Source: Owenia fusiformis
Lineage: Eukaryota > Annelida > Polychaeta > Sabellida > Oweniidae
Assembly (NCBI GenBank): GCA_903813345.2
Contig: CAIIXF020000003.1
Coordinates: forward strand, 28,661,248 to 28,721,247
Direction of reading: 5' to 3'
DNA: 60,000 nucleotides
Position 1 is the stretch's first letter. Each line of letters starts with the position of its first letter. The notes below the pieces were generated by a model, which searched no databases, was not told where the DNA came from, and saw nothing but the letters and a program-made list of their open reading frames with translations. Shown in pieces: positions 35,455-47,450 of this stretch. A program made the position numbers and the translations under genes.

Positions 35455-38382
35455 TGAGTTACTTATGGTATGATTGAAAAAAATAGTCAGATAGGTCTCT
35501 ATGTGTTGAAACATAGAAGTAATGGCAATTTTGGGACTCGGGGCCTCTGGCTACGCTTAGATAAAGAGGAACTCAGATAAATTAAAGTGCCAAAAACTAA
35601 TTATTCATTTTCTGTCAACACCTATGAAGTTTGATGAATGTCAAAATCTGGAATAAAACACTTGTTTATTTATTATTTATTATTTATTTACCAGTTTGAT
35701 TTTTTAATGAATGATATATATGAAACATTTATACTTTGGAAACCCAAGACACATTTTATATAAGGATAAGATTGTAATTCTGATTTGCATATAGATTGTA
35801 AAGGATGTACTTTTACTGTGGCTTGCGAGCTGCAAATGTCAATCCGTTCGCTCGTGAAAAAGTGAATGGAAAAATGGAATTCCATAGCCTAACAGATCAG
35901 AAGCATCAGTCACTGAATTATTTATAAGCTTTGCTAGATCAGTCTGATCGGGAAAATCAGACACATTTTGGATTATCCGGAGAAATGGTGCGAAATAATG
36001 AGTGTAAAGAGCAGATTATTGAAGCATGGGTAATTAGATGTCAGCGTAACCTTGTCGTAATATTGTCGTTCTATTCAAAGAAGGTGCGCTGACACTGAAT
36101 GGTTAATTTCATTATCAAGTCCTTTGTTACATACAGTGTTTCATTGTCATCTTGTTTGCGTCAGAAAATCAAATTAAATTAGAAGTTTCAGTATTAGTAA
36201 GGTTCAGCTACATGCTACAATTGTGGAGTTTAATTGTCGTGAAAAAGATCAGGACATTGTGACCTGTCGCTTTCTTAAAGAAGCAGAGATGCACTTTTAA
36301 CAGTTATATTTAAGAATATGTCTGTTGCAATAAAATTGCTAGAAAACATTGATTTGGAATCTTGCAGTGAAATGATATTACTGTTAGTAAGTTGGTTGGT
36401 AGCTTGGTTTATATGAGGGCCTAAAAAATGCTATTTCATGGAGATTTAAAGGCCACAAGTTGTGAAAGGGTAAGATTTTCTTGTTCCGGAACCGAACCGA
36501 AACTCTTAATTTTTGTTCCGTGTTCTGTTCTGAGAGTGCAATTCCACAGGTCGGAACAAAATCGGGTATCCGTGACACCTCTACTATATTCCATTGTCTC
36601 ATAAAAGGAGAAGCCCCTTATCTCAATGCTACCTTCTTGCCATCTACAGTCTCTTTCATCTCTTTACCTACCCAATTAGCTTGGTCTTCACTCCCTCCCT
36701 TTCATTCTCTTTGCTTGTATTTGTGAATGCAACTTTCGGCTGTCAGCTACCGGATTAACCTATTCATTTTCATAAACTCATCATTTTGAAGTTGATTTAA
36801 TGAACAACCCGATCCTGACTGGGCAGGTGCTATTCATATTTGAACGAGTTTGCCATAAAATTGCAATCAACCTGGTAGCTGCTAGCCGAAATTTGCATTC
36901 GTGAATACAAGCTTTTTTTCTATTGTAATTTCAATCACAACTGTAAAATCTAATTATTTTGCTCTTTATAATACGACAAACAAACAAGTCAAAAGTGCAT
37001 CCACATTTCATAAAGGGGACATGCCATTAAGAGGCCATTCTCTGACTTAGTCATTTTTTCAAAAGTGTGAAAATAAAAAAAATCATGAAAAGTTCTTAAA
37101 ATATTCTGAATAACAAGTTGAATATATATATTTAATGATGACACAAGCAAAAGTCTGAAAATTAACATGAAATGAAGGGTTTTGACAGATGCAAAAGAGG
37201 TAGATTCGTGATGAAGAAATTGAGGTTTTTGCAGTAACAACACAATTACCTCGAAGTTATCTGTTATGAGAGGCTGAGGACTAAACTTGACATAATTTTC
37301 AATCTCAGATTGTCAGTAGTATCTAACTTTAGCCGGACAGCCACTCAAAATGTATATGGAGCCCATAAGATTCATTTTTCTCAATTGAAGTCACTATTTC
37401 TGTTTTTAGCTTCAGAGGATAGGAGGTACATGAACATGCTAAGTTTACCTAGATCACAAGCCTTACCACAAATATAAAGTATATAGGAATAGAGTTGATA
37501 TGTGTGAAAACCTTAAATTTCCCATTTTATTGGGGATGGAACTTGTGGACCATGTGTATTTCTAACTTCTTCACATGTGCATGGATCTAAAATTGTGGCA
37601 GCCATCTTGGATTTGTCATATTATGTGGACATGGTTTTGGTTGTGCTGAATTTCTTTCAAAATAACATTTCTTGTATACCTTCGATAAGTGAGATAGGCA
37701 TTTGAAATTAAATACAGATCGTATACTTGACATTTAATGCAGTAAATAGTAATACAATTCATTCTTACATAATAAGTGAGTCCAGACAAAAAGTTGTTAT
37801 TGTGTTAGTTTAACTGGGCATAAATTACACTCATTGGCCTTGGTTTTCTTAATTGGCTTGGATAAAATGTTGTTCTGTTTATTCAGAAAAGGAGTATAGT
37901 TCAATATACAAGTTCACATTCGTTCCATCCTCTTGTAGAAATGAATCTCATATTATTTCTCTCAAATATAGAACACAAAAATGAAATAAAAAACAAGTTT
38001 CTATTAATTGCAAAAGTTAGCTTCTATGTCATGACTGAGTTTGGGTTCCGCTTCTAGGGAAAAAATATCCATCTTGAAATATCGTATTGACCATTGCTAT
38101 ACACTCCTTATTTAATCCTCCCAGTAAATAACATTGATATACAGTGTACAAGTATATATGACATCGAGGATCTGGGGTTTGGGTAATGTGAGACATGAGG
38201 CCACTTGTCTTTTTGAATCTCATATTCAATATTCTTTCTTTAAACCCTCATATTTAATATTTTTGGAGTGGAAATTCAATTATGTACCTATTTTTTATTC
38301 TTTATCACATAGTTGAACTCTGTTCCACCCTGTTAGGTAACATGAAAACATATTTATGATATTTTGCAAATGCGTGGAAAAA

Positions 38383-38423
38383 GTGATATCTGTGGAATAC
38401 GGAAAATATTTCACAGATATCAC
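38383..38423. repeat. Perfect 12-bp inverted repeat
   Basis: GTGATATCTGTG at 38383 and CACAGATATCAC ending at 38423, 17 bp apart, with A/T tracts just outside the arms. Confidence 0.8.
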
Positions 38424-38609
38424 CTTTTGGCAGGGATTTGAAAACTACCACCAATATGATGTGTTTTGTTACATATTGATTTCATGACATCACGGGGATG
38501 AATGAATGAATGGATGTTGTTTTGATATGCTTTGTTTAGTTTTAGAGGTGAACTATGGGAAAAATAGAACATCCTATGAATTTTCGTGATATTGTGTTAA
38601 TCCAACTCA

Positions 38610-38666
38610 TTGATATCAATATCTGCGCTAATTCGTTATGCTAACTTGGCAAGATATTGATATCAA
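38610..38666. repeat. Perfect 15-bp inverted repeat
   Basis: TTGATATCAATATCT at 38610-38624 and AGATATTGATATCAA at 38652-38666, separated by 27 bp. Each arm itself contains the palindrome TTGATATCAA or its like. Confidence 0.85.
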
Positions 38667-40300
38667 CTCGGAGATAAAGATAAAATCATTTAAAACCATA
38701 TGATATCCTATACATATCCTTTACTGTGCCACAACTTTCTCATATGTTATATATTTTGGCACAGGCCATCACTTATTTTCCTTGAATTCATGCTTTTGTT
38801 CCTCGTTTTAGAAATGAGAGGAAATCTTTGATTTTCCTTGTATTTAAGTTGTTTAAATGTTGCCCTGTGATGTTGATAAAAGTCAATAGTAATCCATTAC
38901 AGTCACAATTGAAATGTACCCATTGCTAGCCCAGAACCTACCAAAATAGCATTTGCATTTTGTCAATATTGCCCTATGTGCTTTTCCATGAAAATAATTT
39001 TAATCGTATCTTTTCTTCAGTATTTCATATATTACATTTTAATATATTTATATTGGTTAATATTTATATACTATTTACTTAGACAACAATAAATAAAGAA
39101 TTTTTTGTAAAAACACCAAAAATGGTATATGATCTTTAAATGACTGTTGTGTGAACATCAAAGGTCAAAATTGGCTGAAATTGTATTTTTATAAAGCACA
39201 AATGATTTTTCTTCAATATGATATGCATTATTATCAGATATCTTTGGGGGCTAAAAAGGGCCCTTAATGACACCCGTCCTTTCCTTTTGCAGACCCGTGG
39301 CTTAATTTCAGTTTGTCTTAATTGTTTTTAGACATCTGATTAATGTTATTCTCATTCACTTTAAGAGATGTGCATACATGTATTAACACTGGATTGAATA
39401 AAACTTACATATCATCAATCTAGCTCAAAATACAAGTTCTCTATGCATGAATTTGTGGTATCTGTAGCAAAAAAGCCAACATGTACAAATGTACTTTTAA
39501 TTCAGGTGATCGATCGATATACTATTTTTAAAGAGATTAAGTTGAAATTCAGACATAATAGTATTGTTTACTGACTGTATAGACAGCATTCCATATAGAT
39601 ATAGTATACTCGTCATAAATCATGTCGACACTTTCAAAAAAAACAATCAGAGATGTAGAGCAACTTTTTTAAAGAAAAAAATGTTTTCTATTTGATAATA
39701 CAGTATATCGTGAATGTTTCTATAGAATAGGGAGAGGGATGTACATGGATGGAATGTTAGTCAATGTGGGTTTTCATTGTAAAAAGTGTCAAAGTGTCTA
39801 CTCTTGCATCTGGTACTAAAACTTAGCCTTTATTGAGTTGACAGAGAACAAGTAGATTACAAGGGTTTGATGCAAGACTTCACAAGGCCAGTTTAACAAC
39901 AAAATAATGAATTTACAACAATATGTATTTCATTTATGCCAGTATGGTTAATGCAAAATGTATCTATTTAGTAAATGTATCTATTTAGTAAATGTATCTA
40001 TAAAGTACAATCAAGTGATGTTTTACTTCCCGGACAAGATGAAACAGAGGCTTCGATAACTGACTTATATGCCTCCCTAGATGTCATCATGGTTGAAAAA
40101 TAGCTGGTATATATCATGATTTTATGAGCATGGATAGCTGTAAAGTATGAACTACTCACCGGGTTGTTGGTCGATTGTTATATGGCACTTTACTGCCATC
40201 TATAGATCTGTCGGGATATTTTCACGTAGCTTCGCATCCAGCCTCCATACTCCCATGATCTATATACCAAGAAAGTGAATTTGGGCTGGGGGGTTTGGGG

Positions 40301-40385
40301 GTTCTACCCTTTGCATTCATTCTATTTCGCTTCTTAAAAGAGACCTTCAATTTCAGGGAGTTTATAACTAGACTGCACGCAGGTT
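40301..40385 (+). mobile_element. TACCCT-family element, diverged copy
   Basis: TACCCTTTGCATTCATTCTA, CTTCTTAAAAGAGACCTTCA and AACTAGACTGCACGCAGG blocks align with the young copies. The right terminus is damaged and no target duplication is seen. Confidence 0.65.
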
Positions 40386-42132
40386 AACTTTATACCTTTT
40401 ATTGACTCTAAACTTGTTAGGACATATGGGTCGCTATACAGTATGAATAAATGAAGATGTTCTTTATATAATGCTACAAATATACAGTGTTTAGGCTGAG
40501 GCATACTTGCAAATAACTGCAGCTAGTGTCTGGTAGCTAGTATTGTAGTCTAGGGAAATACAGATTTTGCCAAAAAAGCAATTTCATAATGTCTTACAAG
40601 TAAATCATACACATAGACATTATCACTTTTTATTAGTAGTTGTATGATAAAATGTTGTGAAGTTATTTTATTTTATTATTGAAGCCCATACATTTATTTT
40701 TAATAATTTTTGGATATATCTTCTCAGTAAGGTCTGTTTCTGTTTTATAAAGTGCTTGTATCAAAGATTTTCACTTAAAAGAGGTTTTTAATTATAACAG
40801 GTTCTACTGTACTGTATATAAGGATAAAGTATAAGTTGTAACAAATAATTGTGCACTTTAGACAGCTATAACCAGATTATACACACATCTTTATAAATCT
40901 GACAGCTTTACTATGCCAGGGTCTATATTTGTAAGCACTAAACCAACTTTAATTACATTTTTTTGTAAAAACCATATGAGGTATATCAGCATATGAACGT
41001 TTGTGTATGAATGATATTACTGGGTCTTGAGTTTCAGATATTTATGATTTGGAATATGTGATAGTTATGATTCAAGTCATGAATTAGGTAACCTTGTAAG
41101 GCTGAAGGACAAACTTTTGGAATATCTTTTTCAGTGTATAACAAAACATTTGTATGAAGCACACATATGGCTCACTTTTGTTTGGTGATTTGATCAACAT
41201 AGGTGCCAACTATTGTGAAATTGTGTTAAAGGGAGCGATGTTTAAATTTATTTTAATCGAGTTAACTTAACTGCAATAAATGCTGTTAAAATGGAGTAAA
41301 CATGTTTATTTTTTGGACTCTTATCAAAATATCAATTGATGTCTGCTGAATGAATTATAAAATTGAATGAAAGAGATTGGAAAGGTGATTGAATTGGCAT
41401 ATGTAGACATATGACCCTACAAAACCTTGTTTTTTATATAATATGTTTTTATCTAGTTTTTCCCTGTTTTAACTTGTATACCTTCAAGCGCGTTGAGCAT
41501 TTATGTATAAAAGGGCACGAGATGACTAGTATAGCCTACAGTTGCCGCAAGTGGAGTGGCAGACCGACCCCATATATCATCTTAATTCTTAAACCTTAAC
41601 TGGTTCCCGACCAGTGAAATAAAATTGTACTTACTTTAAATTATCATACTACTTGGAGGTCACATCTGTGGTGCATCTTGATTAGAGAGAGGGAGCTCTT
41701 ACCCATAAAAGAAAAACACAAACAACATGGTGGCGTAAAAACGACATTTTTATTTCCTCTAGGGCAACTAATTCAATGGACAAAAATGCATATACGCCAT
41801 ATTCCGGCTTCTTTATGTCTGCTAAATTCATAAGTGTAGTTAGTAAATGTTTTCTTCACGAATCTCTTGAATTTGGAGGAATTGACTTGCTATATATATA
41901 CGCCTGGAGTAAATAAATGAAATGTTTAGCATATCTCCTTGCATCTATTTAAAGTATGTAATAAATTACATCTCTGCATCCATGTGGCATTTACGGAAGG
42001 CAAAACTATCAGTCTAGCTAGCATTCCATAGAAATTGTGTTTTATGGTATGTAATAATGACAATGGTATTATAATACTGTAATAACAATTTTGCCTTTGA
42101 ATTTCTTAGGTATGATCGGGTATGGTGGAAAA

Positions 42133-42725
42133 TCAAATTGGCATACAAGAATGCATATGTTAATAAAATTGGCATATGATAATGCAAATGTTAGTCAAAC
42201 TAGCATACAAGAATGCACATGTTAATAAAATTGGCATATGATAATGCAAATGTTAGTCAAATTAGCATATAAGACTGCGAATGTTAATCAAATTGGTATA
42301 CAAGAATGCACATGTTAATAAAATTGGCATATGATAATGCAAATGTTAGTCAAATTAGCATACAATAATGTGAATGTTAATCAAATTGGCATACAAGAAT
42401 GCACATGTTAATAAAATTGGCATATGATAATGCAAATGTTAGTCAAATTAGCATATAAGACTGCGAATGTTAATCAAATTGGTATACAAGAATGCACATG
42501 TTAATCAAATTGGCATATGATAATGCAAATGTTAGTCAAACTAGCATACAATAATGTGAATGTTAATCAAATTGGCATATGATAATGCAAATGTTAATCA
42601 AATTGGCATATGATAATGTAAATGTTAGTCAAATTTGCATACAAGAATGCACATGTTAATCAAATTGGCAAATGATAATCCACATGTTAATCAAATTGGC
42701 ATACAAGAATGTAAATGTTGACCAA
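42133..42725 (+). repeat. 31-bp minisatellite just upstream of the terminal exon, about 19 copies
   Basis: The unit is CAAATTGGCATATGATAATG plus CAAATGTTAAT, with two alternating types (GCATATGATAATGCAAATG and GCATACAAGAATGCACATG). It ends about 225 bp before the splice acceptor of the plus-strand exon, within the presumed last intron. Confidence 0.93.
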
Positions 42726-42951
42726 ACTGAATTTTATTTTAATTTTTACTTTTTACTGGTGAAAAATAAACAATAAACTGATAAACAATATGTTTTCTTT
42801 GAGCAATCTCCACAAATTACAACATTAAACACTATCTCATATATCACAACCACCATTTCCTTGATCATTCTAAGGGAGAAAGCTTTTCATAATCAATAAA
42901 GCCTCATAAGTGATTTAAATGTAATTCTTTTTACACCTCTTGTATTTGCAG

Positions 42952-43473
42952 GTAGTATATGTGCCAAGCAGATCTCATAGAGAGGGCCGGGGACCCCATC
43001 AACATAGTCACCAGGTTAGGTTACAGGGCGTCCAGACTGACCCAGTCATAGACATGCCCCCTCACATAGCCATCTCCTGGGATGGTGAGGAAGGGTATAT
43101 CAGTAGTCAACGTATGCTACAAATGTCCAATAACGATGCTTCACGGGAGGATTCTCACAGTGATTCTGTGCGTCCTCCTCCTAATAAGACTGTATTTGAC
43201 CGAGAGAGTCCTCCCCCGTACAGAGCCAGATCTCAGTCTATGCTTGATAGCTCTAGACAAACAGACTTTAAGCCGGGACGTACAAGACATTTCCCACAAC
43301 GGACCGCATGCCCTAATATGGGGCATTCTCGCAGTAGTAGTGGCAGCAGTAACCATAGTAACCAAACTATAGACCCCCCGCCAGATTACAGCTATAGCCA
43401 GGCCTTATATGGCGGCACTGGCAAATCTATGGATAGTTATAATAATAATCGACATAGCGATGGTGGTGTATGA
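42952..43473 (+). CDS. Terminal coding exon of an unidentified plus-strand gene; disordered tail with two PPxY motifs
   Basis: The exon starts after a strong acceptor (pyrimidine tract ttctttttacacctcttgtatttgcag in pieces, AG at 42950-42951) in phase 0 with VVYVPSRSHREGRG and runs 173 codons to TGA at 43471. The product is rich in Ser, Pro, His, Arg and Asn and has no globular domain, so it looks like the cytoplasmic or linker C-terminus of a larger protein. Visible motifs are PPPY (in RESPPPYRARS) and PPDY (in DPPPDYSYS), both PPxY ligands for WW domains such as those of NEDD4-type ligases, plus a basophilic-kinase-like RARSQS site. The exon is clearly richer in GC than its surroundings, which supports coding. 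I cannot name the family. Upstream exons are not identified in the preceding 43 kb, so the last intron may be very long. Confidence 0.7.
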   Translation, partial: VVYVPSRSHREGRGPHQHSHQVRLQGVQTDPVIDMPPHIAISWDGEEGYISSQRMLQMSNNDASREDSHSDSVRPPPNKTVFDRESPPPYRARSQSMLDSSRQTDFKPGRTRHFPQRTACPNMGHSRSSSGSSNHSNQTIDPPPDYSYSQALYGGTGKSMDSYNNNRHSDGGV

Positions 43474-43752
43474 AACTGAGAGCCGTTTTACACAATTTAA
43501 TATTATGTTTGGAAGGTGCACACTTATCGTGAATGAACATGGATACTCAGAAAGACCTGGCCACACATTGAAAATGTATGCAAGGTTAGGCCCCGTGCCT
43601 TCCTGCGGCCTACCAGTGAACATAGATCAGATCACTATGTACGCGAGGATGTGTACTAAACGCCACGAATGGTTGGGCTACTGTGGGGTTGGTTTGTACT
43701 GGCCGGCCAGTGAGTCGCAGCAGCCAGATCCACTCAATACTCAACAACAACT

Positions 43753-43809
43753 CCATCTAGTGGTGATCGTGGCCACCGCTCAATCTATAAAACTGCCACC
43801 AGATGGCAG
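43753..43809. promoter_or_regulatory. Pair of CTCF-like motifs in opposite orientation
   Basis: CCACTAGATGG lies on the minus strand at about 43753-43763 and CCACCAGATGGCAG on the plus strand at 43796-43809. Both follow the CCANYAGRKGG core. A third match, CCAATAGATGGCGC, lies on the minus strand at 44455-44468. All three are in the presumed 3' UTR. Confidence 0.35.
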
Positions 43810-44127
43810 ACTTGTTCTGCATCGTCATAGCAACAGAGCAATTTCTCATAACAGCATCTTCATCACACATCATTACATCATTCAAGAAGAGTTTAGTATT
43901 TATAAACATTGTAGTCCAGCAGGAGCTAGATATTTTTGTGGAATATATCTATTATCTTTATGTCTGAGTCTCGGATGGTTGGAACTTAGGTGGAACATAT
44001 TTTAGTTGTACAACTATTACATTCTCTAAGTCAAAATTCCAGATTATATGCTTTTCTATAAAAGCTCTGGAGCCTGGAACCATGTACTGGGAGACATAAT
44101 TTGTTGAGTAAATCAGATGTATCATTA

Positions 44128-44327
44128 GTCTTGGTTCAAGCCCTTGTGAATCCCCCCTACACTGTGACCTCCAAAAAGAAGGTAGATAAGGAGGATTAAG
44201 AGACTTGATGCAACACTTGTGTGTTAGATATCCATATAGTCTTGCCTCAAGTCTTGCACTTACTCCCTATTCCCAGTTGTGTTATAGAGAATATGGGTGG
44301 GTCACATAGGGGTTTGATACAAGACTA
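44128..44327. mobile_element. Two adjacent TAGTCTTG-family copies in the 3' UTR
   Basis: First copy TTAGTCTTGGTTCAAGCCCT to GAGACTTGATGCAACAC; second copy TAGTCTTGCCTCAAGTCTTG to GGGGTTTGATACAAGACTA. A half copy (GGGTTTGATGCAAGACTT) lies at about 39864-39882. Confidence 0.5.
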
Positions 44328-44711
44328 TATGATTCTTTGTTTTCCAATAGGCTGATGAGCTCAATGATAGTAGAAACATTTAAAAAAGAAATTCACTCCA
44401 AGTTGGCTTTATTAACATTTGTCTCAAACACATATATGTTGGTTGTATACATATGCGCCATCTATTGGAAACTCACATATGTGTATCATGATATTTTTAA
44501 TTTTCTAGTCTACATTAGTTACTCATAGAACATTTTTTCATTCAAATTTTCGATATATAGATTCAAACAGTTTGGAGTTCTCAACAATGATTGACATTTA
44601 GACATTATCGTACAATTGTGCAGTCAGATGAAAAGCAATTCAATGCTTTAGAGCATATTTTTACGTACATTCTTTGAGGTCGACATGACATGTGTACATT
44701 TGTATATGTTC

Positions 44712-44717
44712 AATAAA
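44712..44717 (+). terminator. Candidate poly(A) signal of the plus-strand gene
   Basis: AATAAA in ttcaataaaatgag, about 1.24 kb after the stop codon. It is the first clear canonical hexamer on this strand after the terminal exon. Confidence 0.4.
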
Positions 44718-44926
44718 ATGAGTGATATTTAATGAATGCGAATGAAATAAGACACAAAATCAAAATTTATAGAATATTATTAACTGTATTGTAATGATAT
44801 ATCTGTACATGTACATGTATTTGTATATTTTCTTGTTATCAAATGTTTGTACTGTGTTAATAGTGTGAAATAGACTCTCCTAGTTGCACTTAATAATACA
44901 GTTATGCTAATCCAAGATAGTGAGAT

Positions 44927-44991
44927 TTAGCTATTTGAAGTCAGATTTAGCTATCTAAAATCAGATTTAGCTATTTGAAGTCAGCTTTCAG
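44927..44991 (+). repeat. 20-bp tandem repeat, three copies
   Basis: AGATTTAGCTATTTGAAGTC repeated three times, the middle copy with three changes. Confidence 0.8.
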
Positions 44992-45149
44992 TGTTAACTC
45001 TCACTGAATTTTAGTTCAATCTTCAATACAAGAACTGTAGATCAATTAAAATAGGTTTAATGTGGTTTTTGACTTTATGTTATTTTAGCTTTTTGATTAA
45101 TTAATTTAATTATACATGTATGTCTGTATGTATGTGTGTATGTTTAATA

Positions 45150-45294
45150 TGTAGCCTTGCATCAAGCCACATCGTTCCACTCTCCTCTCTGATATCATAC
45201 ATACTTACCTACCTACCTACGTAGTATGAGTAGGTAGGGAAATAAGTATTGCAATTCAGAGGGGGAGGGGAGGCTTGATTCGGGACTAGATAAC
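45150..45294. mobile_element. TAGTCTTG-family foldback element
   Basis: Arms GTAGCCTTGCATCAAGCC and GGCTTGATTCGGGACTAGA are inverted, with a tetranucleotide CTAC/TACC tract and a GAGTAGGTAGG return in the loop. Confidence 0.55.
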
Positions 45295-45466
45295 CTTTAA
45301 AAGGGCCTTGGTAGAATACTAGAATATTGTGTAATGATCTCATGGTCTAAAATGCACTCTGGTCAAACTGCTTTATTAGAAATTTATATTGAATAATTTT
45401 TAAAGTAATTAATTCCATTGAGTCTCATTTTCTCGAATTGGACTTTCCTTACATATCACTTTCAAA

Positions 45467-45628
45467 TACAGTAAAACTTTTAAGTGGAACACCTTTGTAA
45501 GTGGAACACATTCATATGTGGAACACTTTAAAATTCTGTTACCCATTATATTTATGTAAAAATGAACCTCTATTTGTATACAGAACACGTTTTTTAAGTA
45601 CTTGTCTGAACACACATGTTTTACTGTA
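45467..45628. mobile_element. TACAGTAAAAC miniature element
   Basis: A 162 bp element with 11-bp inverted termini TACAGTAAAAC and GTTTTACTGTA and internal AGTGGAACAC repeats. The terminal TA could be the target duplication, as for Tc1/mariner elements. A related, apparently truncated copy (GCAGTAAAACCCCTCTATAG plus GAACACC repeats) is at about 48628-48700. Confidence 0.6.
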
Positions 45629-45775
45629 ATCCTTACTTCATTACTTTTGAACTCGAATACCCACATCAAACATTTTCAAATGATCGGAATCCCTTTATTG
45701 CACAATCTAAGCCATTTCTTTATGACATTATCGATTTGTGTTTATTGATTTTGCAATGAACAGTCCACTTTATGA

Positions 45776-45838
45776 TTTGACCATTGTGACTTTTTACCAT
45801 TGTGACTTTTGACCATTGTGACTTTTTACCATTGTGAC
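45776..45838 (+). repeat. 19-20 bp tandem repeat, about three copies
   Basis: GACCATTGTGACTTTTTACC repeated; three to four copies. Confidence 0.8.
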
Positions 45839-45944
45839 TGCCCTCTCAGAAGATTTAGCTGTGGTCATGTCAAACATGAAACAAATGGAAGTCTGCTTTT
45901 CACATTAATTTTAAGGATTTTCATTCAATTTCACATTATTGTGA

Positions 45945-46115
45945 GTGAAGAATCTGTTACTTTCATTCAATCTCATGTTACTTTGAGTGAAAAACATGTT
46001 ACTTTAATTCAATCGCATGTTACTTTGAGTGAAAAACATGTTACTTTAATTCAATCTCATGTTACTTAAGTGATAAACATGTTACTTTGATTCAATCTCA
46101 CGTTACTTAAGTGAT
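45945..46115 (+). repeat. 42-bp tandem repeat, about four copies
   Basis: GTTACTTTGAGTGAAAAACA with TGTTACTTTAATTCAATCTCAT in two pieces. The length is a multiple of three, which explains the open frame across it. Confidence 0.8.
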
Positions 46116-46681
46116 AAACATGGTATTTCCATTCCACTATATGTTACTGGACATGAAAACATGGTCACACTGATACATTCTGAGGGAGCCTTGACATGAC
46201 TGTCCCTGCAGTTATACCGGTGTTTGGTTTAAAACTAGATTAACGCTTCTCCCTTGAAAATTGCTAGTAGAAGTGAATATATTGTTTTGTGTCATTTGTT
46301 GTGATATATAAATTCTATTTTTGGTTGAAAATGTCTAGACTTTTTAACTCCTGTGATTTATGGATTTAAAAAGAATAAAAGGAGACTTGAGTTTAGACCT
46401 TGATTAAGTTCCTTGACACAAAATAATATTTCATGTTTTATAGTCTGACTGAATGGTAGTCTACCATTCCTATGTGCATCTAGCTTGTAATCAACTTAAC
46501 CAAAAAGTAGTCAAGAGGTAATTAACAGTAACTTTTGTAAAGTTAAGAACTTCTAGGTTGGTGTACTATAATGTCATTACAACCAAGGTTATCAAATTGA
46601 GTAAAGAAATCTTAACTTTCTGAAGTTTCTGTTCAATACCCCCAAGATGGCAACACAAGCTTGAGTAATAGAGGTAGTCAG

Positions 46682-46795
46682 GATTGTAGCCTTGCGTCAA
46701 GCTCTTGTGCCCCCCCCCCCATATATCTTGCTTCCACAAGGTGAACCAGATATATTGGGTAGAGGGGGTATAGAGACTTAAGAAAAGACTAAAAG
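46682..46795. mobile_element. TAGTCTTG-family foldback element
   Basis: TTGTAGCCTTGCGTCAAGCT and a C-run are followed by a palindromic core (ATATATCTTGCTTCC with a GGTGAACCAGATATAT return) and GAGACTTAAGAAAAGACTA. Its ends match the copies at 44.1-45.2 kb. Confidence 0.5.
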
Positions 46796-47450
46796 AATAC
46801 AATTACAGGCCTGAGATAATAATAAATCAATCTGCGCAATCACCATTATTATTGCTATTTCACCAGCACTGAAATTGTTAAGTATCCGAACCCGGAAATC
46901 ATCAAAAATGTATGATGTTTGAGTAGTTTTGATCCAGGCATGCCGTGAATTGTGCAGATTGAGCAATTGATGACTAGATGCATTAAGGGCAAGATGACAT
47001 ATACAATCTGTCAACCCCAGTTTTTGAAATACAATGGCTGGCCCATATACATACATTGGCTCATCTTTAAAAATATGTGTTATCAGGGAGACAAATGTGT
47101 CCTGTCCCATTTTGCCCAGGTTCATCTTAGTTAAATCTAAGGCTGTTTTTCCAGGCTCCTATAATGCACTACAAACTTTTCGTTACATAATTTTGACTAA
47201 GATAATGGTGGAGAGATGACATTAATTTGATGTTATATATCAAAGCCAGATTTATCGTAAAATACCATAATTTCCAAGGCTTGTGTGACATAGCTTCTGT
47301 TTTTAACATCGTTATGAATGATTAAATTGTTGCATAATATTCTTAGAGAGTATTTGTTGGATTGAAACCCATTTTTTAATTGATCTGCAAATGTCAGCGT
47401 TCAATCATTTCACATATTCCTTTTCTTTTGATCTCTATTGTTCTGCATAT

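Larger units (their letters stand above)
35455..42132. other. No established gene; inverted repeats and one possible exon patch
   Basis: AT-rich. The 36480-36570 stretch has repeated GTTCCG/CGGAAC blocks that make opposing frames. Positions 40020-40290 are GC-richer and discussed as a finding. Otherwise no exon is recognised. Confidence 0.45.
43474..44735 (+). other. Probable 3' UTR of the plus-strand gene
   Basis: From the TGA to shortly after AATAAA at 44712-44717. The first 400 bp is GC-richer than the rest and contains an open frame overlapping the CDS end, which I regard as non-coding. Two copies of the TAGTCTTG foldback family lie inside (about 44128-44215 and 44240-44325), as do CTCF-like motifs. 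The extent is inferred from the hexamer only. Confidence 0.45.

Noticed and set aside
36384-36726. Opposing frames sharing NRTE- and SVRFRNKK-type peptides
   Set aside because: A GTTCCG/CGGAAC-rich imperfect palindrome keeps both strands open; no gene evidence.
42133-42725. CRISPR-like regular repeats
   Set aside because: The repeats are contiguous without unique spacers and the DNA is animal; this is a minisatellite, as are the other arrays.
43082-43372. 96-codon plus and 74-codon minus frames within the 42,952-43,473 exon
   Set aside because: Shadow frames of the real exon. The accepted frame has the splice acceptor, low-complexity Ser/Pro composition and a clean stop.
43409-44005. 198-codon plus-strand open frame overlapping the end of the terminal exon
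   Set aside because: It runs in another frame across the stop of the supported exon into the presumed 3' UTR. Its composition is irregular and it has no recognisable domain.
45809-46069. 86-codon open frame
   Set aside because: Spans a 42-bp tandem repeat, a multiple of three without stops; no start context or homology seen.
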